NCBI GenBank assembly: GCA_041745515.1
Contig: JBGTIU010000015.1
Location: forward strand, 1-27,331
Direction: 5' to 3'
Length of the DNA: 27,331 nt
Origin: JAKFWF01 sp041745515
Lineage (GTDB): Bacteria > Pseudomonadota > Alphaproteobacteria > Rhizobiales > Hyphomicrobiaceae
Below, one piece after another: positions 20,389 through 27,331 of the stretch. A program made the translations under genes and the position numbers. The notes under the pieces are model-generated. The model saw nothing but the letters and a program-made list of their open reading frames with translations. It had not been told where the DNA came from and ran no database searches. Each line of letters starts with the position of its first letter. Within the stretch, counting starts at the first letter, position 1.

Positions 20389-22968
20389 TCAATACGGCGC
20401 GCCGCGACCGGTCATAAACGCGCGATTGCCGCCATAGCCGCCGTAACCGGGATAACCCGGGGGCGGGGCGCCGCCGCTGTCGATCGAGGACTGCGTTCCA
20501 GCCCCTTCATAACCGAGGAACTGGTTCGGGTCGTCCGGCTCTTCATAGGGCTTGAACGATTCGGTGATGGCATCGCCCTCGCCCTGGACTGCCCGCAACC
20601 CGGTCCTCGAGTTGACGCGAACCAGTTTCAGACCCGACGGAATGCGAAAGATGCCGGGCTTCTTATCGGCCAGTGCCAGCTTCATGAAGTTGCCGAAAAT
20701 CGGTGCTGAGACCGCGCCACCGGTGGCCGATTTGCCCATCGGCTTCGGGTTGTCGTAACCGACGAACACGCCGACCACGAGGTCCGGAGCATAGCCGATG
20801 AACCACACGTCCTTGCTGTCGTTGGTGGTGCCGGTCTTGCCTGCCAATGGAACGCCCGGCACCATCTGCTTGACGATCGTCGCGGTGCCGCGCTGAACCA
20901 CTCCCTCCAGCATCGAAGTCATCTGATAGGCGGTATGCGGGTCCATCATCGGCTTGCGATCATCGGCAATCTCGGGTTCCGCCTGCCCCTTCCAGACGTC
21001 GGCCTTGCAATTGGCACAGTTGCGCTCGTCGTGCTTCCAGACCGTCCGCCCCCAACGATCCTGAATACGGTCGATCATTGTCGCCCGTACCTGCCGGCCG
21101 CCATTTGCAAACATGGAGTAGGCGGTCGCCATGCGCAGCAGCGTCGTCTCGCCGGCGCCGAGCGACATCGCCAGAACCGGCAGCAGGTCGTCGTAGACGC
21201 CAAAGCGTTTGGAGTACTCAGTGATCAGCGGCATACCCATGTCCTGAGCCAGCCGCACCGTCATCTGGTTGCGAGACTTCTCCAGGCCGACCCGGAGCGT
21301 CGACGGTCCGTATGATTTGTCTTTTTGGTAGTTCTCCGGCCGCCAGGCTTCCTTGCCCGCGCCCTGGTCGATCTCAATCGGCGCGTCAAGCACGATCGAC
21401 GTCGGCTTGTAGCCGTTGTCGAGCGCGGTCGCATAGACCAGCGGCTTGAAAGAGGAACCGGGCTGACGACGGGCCTGCACCGCGCGGTCGAACTGGCTCA
21501 TTGCATAGGAGAAGCCACCTGCGACCGCGAGCACGCGGCCGGTGTGCGGATCCATAGCGACAAGGCCGCCACCAACCTCGGGGACCTGCATGAGCGTCCA
21601 GGCGCCGGCGATGTTGGCCGCGTCCTTCGGTGCGACGTAAATCACGTCGCCCAGCGCCAGCAAATCCGACGGCTGTTTTGGCGCCGCGCCCTTCGGCTTG
21701 TCGGTCGCGATAAATCGACCTGCCCACTTCATCTCGTCGAATGCGATCTCGACTGCCTCGCGCGCGGGCGCCAACGTACCGTCCTGCTGCCGGGTGGGCC
21801 GCACACCCACGACGACCTTGCTCTTCTGCACGTCGAGCACGACGCCTAGCCGCCACGGCGCAATATCGCTCGCCACCTCGGTCGCGCCGAGTGCCAGACC
21901 CCAATCGCCTGCAACATCGATCTTGGCGATGGCACCGCGCCAGCCGCGGGTGCGGTCGAACTCCACGAGCCCATCGGTCAGCGCCTTGCGGGCATAGCGT
22001 TGCATGGGCGGGTCGAGCGTGGTGCGCACCGAAAGACCGCCGCCGTAAAGCTTTTCCTCGCCGTACTGACCGAGAATGCCGCGCCGAACCTCCTCGGCGA
22101 AGAACTCGGCCGCGAAAATGTGAGCACCGAACGGGCGAATGTTGACGGCAAGCGGTTTCTTGCGAGCCGCATCCGCCTCTTCCCGACTGAGGTACCCATT
22201 CTCGGTCATTTGACTGAGGATCCAATTGCGCCGCTCGGTTGCGCGCGCCGTATGCCGGAATGGGTGGTAGTTGTTGGGCGCCTTGGGCAGCGCTGCGAGA
22301 TAGGCAGCCTCTTCCGGTGTGAGGTGCGCCAGTTCCTTGCTGAAATAATTCAATGCAGCCGCGGCAACGCCATAGGAGTTCACCCCTAGAAAGATCTCGT
22401 TGAGATAGAGCTCTAGGATCTTGTCCTTCGAATAGGCGCGCTCGATGCGCACCGCCAGGATCGCTTCCTTGATCTTGCGCTCGATCTTGCGCTCTCCCGA
22501 CAGCAGAAAGTTCTTGGCGACCTGCTGGGTGATGGTCGATGCACCTTCCGCCCGCGCACCGGGATTATTGATGAGTTTCATCAGCACGCGGCCGATGCCC
22601 AGAAAATCGAGCCCGCCGTGCTCGTAAAACCGCTTGTCCTCGGCTGAGAGAAACGCTCCCAGCACGAGGCGAGGGATCGTGTTGATCGGCACGAAGATGC
22701 GCCGCTCTCGGGCGTACTCGGCGATCAGAGAGCCATCGTGCGCATGAATCCGCGTCATCACCGGCGGTTCGTAATTGGCCAGGCTTTCGTAGGACGGCAG
22801 GTCCTTCGACGCCTGCCAGAGCATGTATCCAGCGACGGACGAAACACCGATGAAACCGACCACACTGAACGCAAACATGAAGCCCAAGAAGCTCAGCAGC
22901 GCGCTCTTCTTGCGCTTCCGCCGCCTCATTCTTGGTTCGATCGGCGGTGGCAGGATCGGCGCGCGCAT
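20389..22968 (-). CDS. mrcA: Penicillin-binding protein 1A (bifunctional transglycosylase/transpeptidase)
   Basis: This class A PBP polymerises and cross-links peptidoglycan. It has 859 residues, with a proline-containing and basic cytosolic start (MRAPILPPPIEPRMRRRKRKK) and one membrane helix at about 23-50. The GT51 domain has the catalytic Glu in SAEDKRFYEHGG (E110) and the motif EGASTITQQVAKNFLL. An OB-like insert follows. The transpeptidase domain has SxxK in QPGSSFKPLVYAT (near residue 500), SxN in EKSRNQMTVRL and KTGTT further on. A CxxC pair (NCANCKADVW) lies in a loop between SxN and KTG. The tail after about residue 815 is Pro/Gly/Tyr-rich (PPPGYPGYGGYGG). It lies downstream of amiC on the same strand, which makes functional sense. 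Confidence 0.96.
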   Translation of the reverse strand: MRAPILPPPIEPRMRRRKRKKSALLSFLGFMFAFSVVGFIGVSSVAGYMLWQASKDLPSYESLANYEPPVMTRIHAHDGSLIAEYARERRIFVPINTIPRLVLGAFLSAEDKRFYEHGGLDFLGIGRVLMKLINNPGARAEGASTITQQVAKNFLLSGERKIERKIKEAILAVRIERAYSKDKILELYLNEIFLGVNSYGVAAAALNYFSKELAHLTPEEAAYLAALPKAPNNYHPFRHTARATERRNWILSQMTENGYLSREEADAARKKPLAVNIRPFGAHIFAAEFFAEEVRRGILGQYGEEKLYGGGLSVRTTLDPPMQRYARKALTDGLVEFDRTRGWRGAIAKIDVAGDWGLALGATEVASDIAPWRLGVVLDVQKSKVVVGVRPTRQQDGTLAPAREAVEIAFDEMKWAGRFIATDKPKGAAPKQPSDLLALGDVIYVAPKDAANIAGAWTLMQVPEVGGGLVAMDPHTGRVLAVAGGFSYAMSQFDRAVQARRQPGSSFKPLVYATALDNGYKPTSIVLDAPIEIDQGAGKEAWRPENYQKDKSYGPSTLRVGLEKSRNQMTVRLAQDMGMPLITEYSKRFGVYDDLLPVLAMSLGAGETTLLRMATAYSMFANGGRQVRATMIDRIQDRWGRTVWKHDERNCANCKADVWKGQAEPEIADDRKPMMDPHTAYQMTSMLEGVVQRGTATIVKQMVPGVPLAGKTGTTNDSKDVWFIGYAPDLVVGVFVGYDNPKPMGKSATGGAVSAPIFGNFMKLALADKKPGIFRIPSGLKLVRVNSRTGLRAVQGEGDAITESFKPYEEPDDPNQFLGYEGAGTQSSIDSGGAPPPGYPGYGGYGGNRAFMTGRGAPY

Positions 22969-23090
22969 GGTCCTTGATTCCAGGTGTTCCGCCGTGATGC
23001 TTAGTCTCAGCCGATAAAGTCAGCAAGACACACGCGGCACCTTAGCACCGATTGTGGCTGCCAAGTGTTCGCCTGCAAGCGCCGATCGGA

Positions 23091-24416
23091 CTACTGGCGC
23101 GATGCTGTTGAAAGCCGTTTGGCAAAAAAACCGTCGACCGCTTTGGCGATCCCGATGGCAACTTGTTTCTGCCACTCGGGCGACTGCAGCAGCAGCTGGT
23201 CTTGAACATTGCTCATATACCCCAGCTCGATGAGAACTGCTGGTGTCTGGGTTTGCTTCAGCACCTTGAAAGCAGCGCCACGCTGAGGATCGCGTGCCAG
23301 CGCCACGTGGCGCCGCAGCTCTGCCACCAGTCCGCCGCTGAACTCGTGCGAAAAGTTGGACGTCTCCCGCTTCATCAGGTCGACAAGGATATTGCGGACT
23401 TCGTCGCCCTCCTTGCCTCGCCCGGCGTCAATCCCAGCCAACAGATCCGCGGCATTTTCCTTCTCGGCGAGCAATCGCGCCTGCTCATCCGAGGCTTGGT
23501 CCGATAGCGTATATACGGTGGCTCCGCGTACGCTTTGCGCGAGCGCCGGCTCACCCACCGCATCGGCATGAATCGAAATGAACAGATCGGCGCCGAGTTT
23601 CCGCGACGTACGCAAGCGCTGATCGAGCGAGACAAAAACGTCGGCAACGCGCGTCATCGACACATCATAGCGGCCCGATGCGGCAAGGGTCGCTTTCAGG
23701 TGCCGCGCAACAGACAGCACGATATTCTTCTCGAGCACTGTGCCGCTAGTCGCGCCGGGATCGAGGCCGCCGTGGCCTGGATCAATCACGATAGCCGGCC
23801 GGGCATTTACCTTGCCAGCCGCCGCCGGCAGATCTTCGAACGCCCCGGATTTAAGGGGGCGCCGAGTTGGGCGAGGTTGCGCCTTGAGCACCGATTCAAA
23901 AGTTGCAGCATCGACCGCAACGATGTCGAAAACCAGTTTCCACGTCCGATCCCCAGGTGCCGCTGTCACATTCACGCGATCGACCTTAATCGGCGCCAAC
24001 GCATCCAGCACAATGCGAGACTTGCGCTCTGCGAACAGTCCATAGCGCCAAGCGCTGATCAAGCCATGCGCCGCCGGCAAAGCGCTGCCGGCAAACCTGA
24101 ACTGTAGATCGCCAATGTCGACGATGACCCGATAGGGATCACCGAGGACGAAGACGGTGGGTTTCACGGGAGCGGTTAAGTCGAACGTAATCTGGGTGCG
24201 GCTCTTGTCGCCGGAGAACACGACACCAGTTGCGCGCGCAATTGGTGTCGAAGACGCCGAATTTTGAGCCGCTTGAGCTGCCGGCCCGGCGCGCTCCGGC
24301 GGCTGTGTGCCCGCTTTGGCGATCTGAGCAATCGAAGGCGATGCATACCAAGGTTGCAGCAGCACCGCACCAGCGGTGCCGAGGAGGCAAAACCAGGTCG
24401 ACAGCCCTCCCGTCAA
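23091..24416 (-). CDS. amiC: N-acetylmuramoyl-L-alanine amidase, AMIN domain plus Amidase_3
   Basis: This periplasmic zinc amidase cleaves the lactyl-peptide bond of peptidoglycan, typically to separate daughter cells. It has 441 residues. The N-terminus is a signal-like hydrophobic stretch (about 6-24, cleavage possibly after PSIAQ). The AMIN targeting domain lies at about 60-170 (GVVFSGDKSRTQITFDLTAP, YRVIVDIGDLQF). The Amidase_3 domain lies at about 205-430, with zinc ligands H215 (IDPGHGG), E229 (LEKNIVLS) and H283 (ISIHAD), and the catalytic Glu in VLIELGYMSN. The start is TTG at 24416, six bases after GGGGAG; an in-frame TAA five codons upstream rules out a longer form. The N-terminus lacks the usual positive charge. 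It probably forms a unit with mrcA, 122 bases downstream. Confidence 0.93.
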   Translation of the reverse strand: MTGGLSTWFCLLGTAGAVLLQPWYASPSIAQIAKAGTQPPERAGPAAQAAQNSASSTPIARATGVVFSGDKSRTQITFDLTAPVKPTVFVLGDPYRVIVDIGDLQFRFAGSALPAAHGLISAWRYGLFAERKSRIVLDALAPIKVDRVNVTAAPGDRTWKLVFDIVAVDAATFESVLKAQPRPTRRPLKSGAFEDLPAAAGKVNARPAIVIDPGHGGLDPGATSGTVLEKNIVLSVARHLKATLAASGRYDVSMTRVADVFVSLDQRLRTSRKLGADLFISIHADAVGEPALAQSVRGATVYTLSDQASDEQARLLAEKENAADLLAGIDAGRGKEGDEVRNILVDLMKRETSNFSHEFSGGLVAELRRHVALARDPQRGAAFKVLKQTQTPAVLIELGYMSNVQDQLLLQSPEWQKQVAIGIAKAVDGFFAKRLSTASRQ

Positions 24417-24545
24417 TGGTTGCTCCCCATTTTAACGGCGCATTAGCCAGGTTCGGCCAATGTGGTGAAAGTCCATGCCCAAGTGGACACATAACATCCT
24501 TGCCTGCCGCGTAGCGAACCCGTAGTCTACCGTTTGCGTGCGATG

Positions 24546-24565
24546 CCGCGGCATTATTGCCACGG
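24546..24565 (+). other. Hairpin in the rne/amiC intergenic region
   Basis: CCGCGGCA, loop TTAT, TGCCACGG gives eight stem positions with one mismatch. No T-run follows on either strand, so it is more likely an RNA structural element than a terminator. Confidence 0.45.
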
Positions 24566-24740
24566 TAACGGCTTCCGGCCAGTTTACCATTATCGATCGG
24601 CTGGGAGACCGCGGCGAGCAGGGCCGGTTGTGCCGACTGCCTCGGCGGGATTTCACGCGTGTCGTGGTTGCACTGCAGCGCGACGGAGCAATCGCTGGCG
24701 TGACTTCGCATGCTGATTGTTCGAAGTGCGTCGAAGGTGT

Positions 24741-24767
24741 AGCTGGCCGGTGAAGGCAAGGCCAGCT
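24741..24767 (+). other. Perfect hairpin in the rne leader
   Basis: AGCTGGCC pairs perfectly with GGCCAGCT across an 11-base loop (GGTGAAGGCAA). The loop contains most of the GCCGGYGAAGGC motif that recurs 171 bases downstream. If transcribed with rne, it would be a stable stem-loop about 470 bases before the start codon. Confidence 0.6.
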
Positions 24768-24909
24768 CGTGCCTGAGCATAAGGTTTTACCGGGCGCATC
24801 TTATCGGATGCCGCCTCCAGGCTTCCCCACCCATGTCATTTCGATATGCGGCGGAAGATCAATCAACGGTGGTCATGTTGCACATTCACTCGACATCACA
24901 AGTCTACGG

Positions 24910-24939
24910 AACCGGTGCCGGCGAAGGCCAGCTCCGGTT
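24910..24939 (+). other. Second hairpin of the rne leader carrying the same motif
   Basis: AACCGG (24910-24915) pairs with CCGGTT (24934-24939). The 18-base loop holds GCCGGCGAAGGC, which can itself form GCC/GGC around GGCGAA. It is followed by CAGCT, as in the first hairpin. The two hairpins thus present nearly the same sequence in different stems. Confidence 0.45.
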
Positions 24940-25239
24940 ATCCCGTGCCGGCTTGCGAGCCGACGCCGGTGTGCGGCGCTGTCTCAGCGCACCGCGACGT
25001 GAACCGCCGACGCATTCCACGTTTCACCAGTCAACCGATCAACCCTGCAACCGAACACGCGCGCCCGCATCGGGCTGCCTGCCGGCTCCACGCAAGACTT
25101 GTGATCGCAAAGCCTATACCAGCAGCGCGCGATTCAGCGCTCCGCCGGCTCCAGCTTTCGTGATCAAAGGACCCTTCGCATCTCGTGAGCATCTGACGGC
25201 ACGGCGACCCCTCGCAGGCGGCGCGAAGGATCAGAGCCA

Positions 25240-27331
25240 ATGCCACACAATAAGATGCTTATCGATGCCACGCACCCGGAGGAGACGCGGGTCGTCGTCC
25301 TGCGCAATGGCCGCGTAGAAGAATTCGATTTCGAGTCGGCCGCTCGCGCCCTGCTGCGCGGCAACATTTATCTGGCCAAGGTTACCCGCGTCGAACCGTC
25401 GCTGCAGGCGGCCTTCATCGACTACGGCGGCAATCGCCACGGCTTCCTCGCGTTCAACGAGATCCACCCGGATTACTATACGATCCCGGTAGCTGACCGG
25501 CAGGCGCTGCTCGAAGAAGAGGCTGCCGCGGACGCCGCCGAAGAGGCCGAGGCAGACGCGCGGGCGGAAGCGCGTGCGACGCGCACCGGCGAGGCAAGCG
25601 ACGAAGCCGAAGACAACGCCATCGATGTCGTCGAGCTATTGCCGCCCGAGACCATCGAGCCGATCGGCCCCGGCGGCATGGCGGCCGATTCCGATCGCGG
25701 CGAGGATGTTGTCAAGAGCGAAGCCATTGTCCGAAGCACGAGTTCTGTTGAGAACCAGCCGTCGGCAAACGGTGAGGACGCAGGCGAGGCAAATGCTTCG
25801 GTCGTCGCCACAGAAGCAGTAGAGAGCGCGGTTTCCACAGTCGCTCCGCCCGCAGACGCGGTCAGCAGCGTCGGCGCGGAGGACGCCATGGAGGAGCTGG
25901 CCAGCCGTCCACGCCGCCGGGCGCGCTCCTACAAGATCCAGGAAGTCATCAAGCGCCGGCAGATCGTGCTCGTACAGATCGTCAAGGAAGAGCGGGGTAC
26001 CAAAGGCGCGGCCCTGACCACCTATTTGTCGCTTGCCGGACGCTATACCGTGCTGATGCCCAATACCGCGCGCGGCGGCGGCATCTCGCGCAAGATCACC
26101 AACGCACCGGATCGCAAGCGTCTCAAGGCCATCGCTCAGGAGTTGGAAGTACCCGAAGGCATGGGCCTGATCATCCGCACCGCGGGTGCGGCACGCACCA
26201 AACAGGAGATCAAGCGCGACTTCGAGTACCTCCTGCGGTTATGGGAGAGCGTGCGCGACATGACCCTGCAATCGACAGCACCGAGCCTTGTCTACGAGGA
26301 AGGTGACCTGATTAAACGCTCGATCCGCGATCTCTACACCAAGGATGTCGACGAAATCATCGTTGCCGGAAGCCGCGCCCACAAGGAAGCGCGCGATTTC
26401 ATGACAATGCTGATGCCCAGCCACGCCCGCAACGTGATCGACTACAAGAGCCCGGAACCGCTGTTCAACAAGTTCCAGATCGAGCGCCAGCTGAATGCAA
26501 TGTTCAGCCCGATCGTGAGCCTTCGCTCAGGCGGTTATCTCGTTATCAATCAGACCGAGGCGCTCGTCGCCATCGATATCAACTCCGGCAAATCGACCCG
26601 CGAATTCTCGATCGAAGAAACGGCGCTCAACACCAACCTCGAAGCCGCCGACGAGATCGCTCGGCAGCTCAAGCTGCGCGACCTCGCCGGCCTGATTGTC
26701 ATCGACTTCATCGACATGGAGGAGAAGCGCAATAATCGTGCGGTCGAGCGGCGCATCAACGATGCCCTGCGATTTGACCGCGCCCGCATCCAGGTTGGCC
26801 GCATCAGCCATTTCGGACTGCTCGAAATGTCGCGTCAGCGGTTGCGTACCGGGGTGCTTGAAGGCTCGACCACGCAATGTCCGCACTGCCAAGGCACAGG
26901 CACGATCCGCTCGACGGAGTCGGTGGCGCTCGCCGTTATCCGCGCGCTCGAGGATACGCTTATCGGCGACGGCCGAACTTCGCTGATTGCCAATACGACC
27001 GCCAATGTCGCGCTCTACATTCTGAACCACAAACGCTCCTTTGTCGTGGATATGGAGACACGTTACGGCGTCTCGGTGGTCGTCCAGGCAAGCGACAAGA
27101 TGCAGGGCGCCAACTTCTCGATCGATCGGTCATCGGCCCCGGCGCCGGTCGCCCGTCGCCCGGACAAGGCCGCCGTCAACATGGACTGGGGCTTCAACGG
27201 CGAAGGCGCCAGCACCGATAACACCGACAACGAAGCGATAGACGACGAAAACCGCGGCGATGATGCTCCGGATGCTCAGGGCCGGGAACAATCCGCGCCT
27301 GACGGAGACGAGGACGCACCGCGCTCGCGCC
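25240..27331 (+). CDS. rne: Ribonuclease E/G, 3'-truncated by the window edge
   Basis: RNase E is the main endoribonuclease of mRNA decay and rRNA/tRNA processing and the scaffold of the degradosome. The ATG at 25240 follows AAGGA by nine bases; 697 codons are visible with no stop. The S1 domain begins MLIDATHPEETRVVVLRNGRVEEFDFE and GNIYLAKVTRVEPSLQAAFIDYG. It is split by an Ala/Glu/Asp-rich, low-complexity insertion at about residues 88-228, then resumes at SYKIQEVIKRRQIVLVQIVKEERG. The DNase I-like catalytic domain has the metal-binding aspartates D446 (AIDINSGKS) and D489 (LIVIDFIDM), matching E. coli D303 and D346. The zinc-link cysteines are C547 and C550 (CPHCQGTG). The C-terminal part is acidic and disordered (DNTDNEAIDDENRGDD), where degradosome partners would bind; the rest lies outside the window. 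Confidence 0.96.
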   Translation, partial: MPHNKMLIDATHPEETRVVVLRNGRVEEFDFESAARALLRGNIYLAKVTRVEPSLQAAFIDYGGNRHGFLAFNEIHPDYYTIPVADRQALLEEEAAADAAEEAEADARAEARATRTGEASDEAEDNAIDVVELLPPETIEPIGPGGMAADSDRGEDVVKSEAIVRSTSSVENQPSANGEDAGEANASVVATEAVESAVSTVAPPADAVSSVGAEDAMEELASRPRRRARSYKIQEVIKRRQIVLVQIVKEERGTKGAALTTYLSLAGRYTVLMPNTARGGGISRKITNAPDRKRLKAIAQELEVPEGMGLIIRTAGAARTKQEIKRDFEYLLRLWESVRDMTLQSTAPSLVYEEGDLIKRSIRDLYTKDVDEIIVAGSRAHKEARDFMTMLMPSHARNVIDYKSPEPLFNKFQIERQLNAMFSPIVSLRSGGYLVINQTEALVAIDINSGKSTREFSIEETALNTNLEAADEIARQLKLRDLAGLIVIDFIDMEEKRNNRAVERRINDALRFDRARIQVGRISHFGLLEMSRQRLRTGVLEGSTTQCPHCQGTGTIRSTESVALAVIRALEDTLIGDGRTSLIANTTANVALYILNHKRSFVVDMETRYGVSVVVQASDKMQGANFSIDRSSAPAPVARRPDKAAVNMDWGFNGEGASTDNTDNEAIDDENRGDDAPDAQGREQSAPDGDEDAPRSR

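Larger units (their letters stand above)
24417..25239 (+). other. Long gene-free leader/promoter region between amiC and rne
   Basis: These 823 bases between divergent amiC and rne hold no convincing gene; the open frames are short and lack ribosome sites and family similarity. The region must contain the amiC promoter (left end) and the rne promoter and leader. rne in other bacteria is autoregulated through a long structured 5' leader, and a leader of this size would fit. Stem-loops are seen at 24546-24565, 24741-24767 and 24910-24939. A motif, GCCGGYGAAGGC, occurs at 24746-24757 and 24917-24928. AAGGA at 25226-25230 serves rne. Promoter boxes were not identified with confidence. Confidence 0.6.

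Noticed and set aside
24417..25239. Short plus-strand open frames before rne (for example 24833-25318)
   Set aside because: They have poor codon bias and no family similarity, and the longest overlaps the start of rne out of frame.
1..27331. tRNA, rRNA, CRISPR array, toxin-antitoxin or phage-defence genes
   Set aside because: I looked for cloverleaf-like segments, regularly spaced repeats and small coupled toxin pairs and found none that hold up.

Overview
The window is high-GC DNA from an alphaproteobacterium, most likely of the Hyphomicrobiales (Rhizobiales). The clues are the order rne / amiC / mrcA / prfB, an RNase E with a long Ala/Glu-rich insertion in its S1 region, an Irr-like (ICE) iron box in front of an iron-binding protein, and an rpiA / DUF2059 / gor cluster. 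These family and synteny judgements come from memory. Nearly all of it reads as ordinary chromosome with intact genes. I see no tRNA, rRNA, CRISPR array, transposase or phage gene.

Layout. (1) 1-1737, plus strand: the 3' part of an MgtE magnesium channel and a GNAT acetyltransferase. (2) 1740-5434, minus strand: kdsA (lipopolysaccharide Kdo pathway), a KefB/KefC-type K+/H+ antiporter, and a PfkB sugar kinase that resembles YihV. (3) 5508-7970, plus strand: a YbdK-type carboxylate-amine ligase, then an ArsR regulator, an SRPBCC protein and a two-helix membrane protein, preceded by a duplicated operator-like box. (4) 12063-8028, minus strand: rpiA, a DUF2059 protein, glutathione reductase, an SDR and a YceI protein, tightly packed. 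(5) 13402-12182, minus strand: an FAD monooxygenase. A 320-base gap that holds two tandem CTAG-ended inverted repeats separates it from the next operon.

(6) 13723-15964, plus strand: three genes joined by ATGA overlaps: a divergent 6-pyruvoyl-tetrahydropterin synthase-like protein, a GT4 glycosyltransferase and a methyltransferase. This looks like part of a small, uncharacterised (possibly pterin) pathway. (7) 16149-17743, plus strand: an iron(III)-binding ABC protein behind an Irr-like box, overlapping a cysteine-rich cytoplasmic protein I do not recognise. An M20 deacylase follows. (8) 20305-19174, minus strand: prfB with its programmed +1 frameshift. (9) 24416-20389, minus strand: amiC and mrcA (peptidoglycan hydrolysis and synthesis). 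(10) 25240 to the end, plus strand: rne, cut by the window edge and preceded by about 820 bases without a gene that contain several hairpins and a repeated motif.

The best candidates for something undescribed are the PTPS-like/GT4/methyltransferase operon, the 11-cysteine partner of the iron-binding protein and its possible frameshifted tail, the twin inverted repeats, and the repeated motif in the rne leader.
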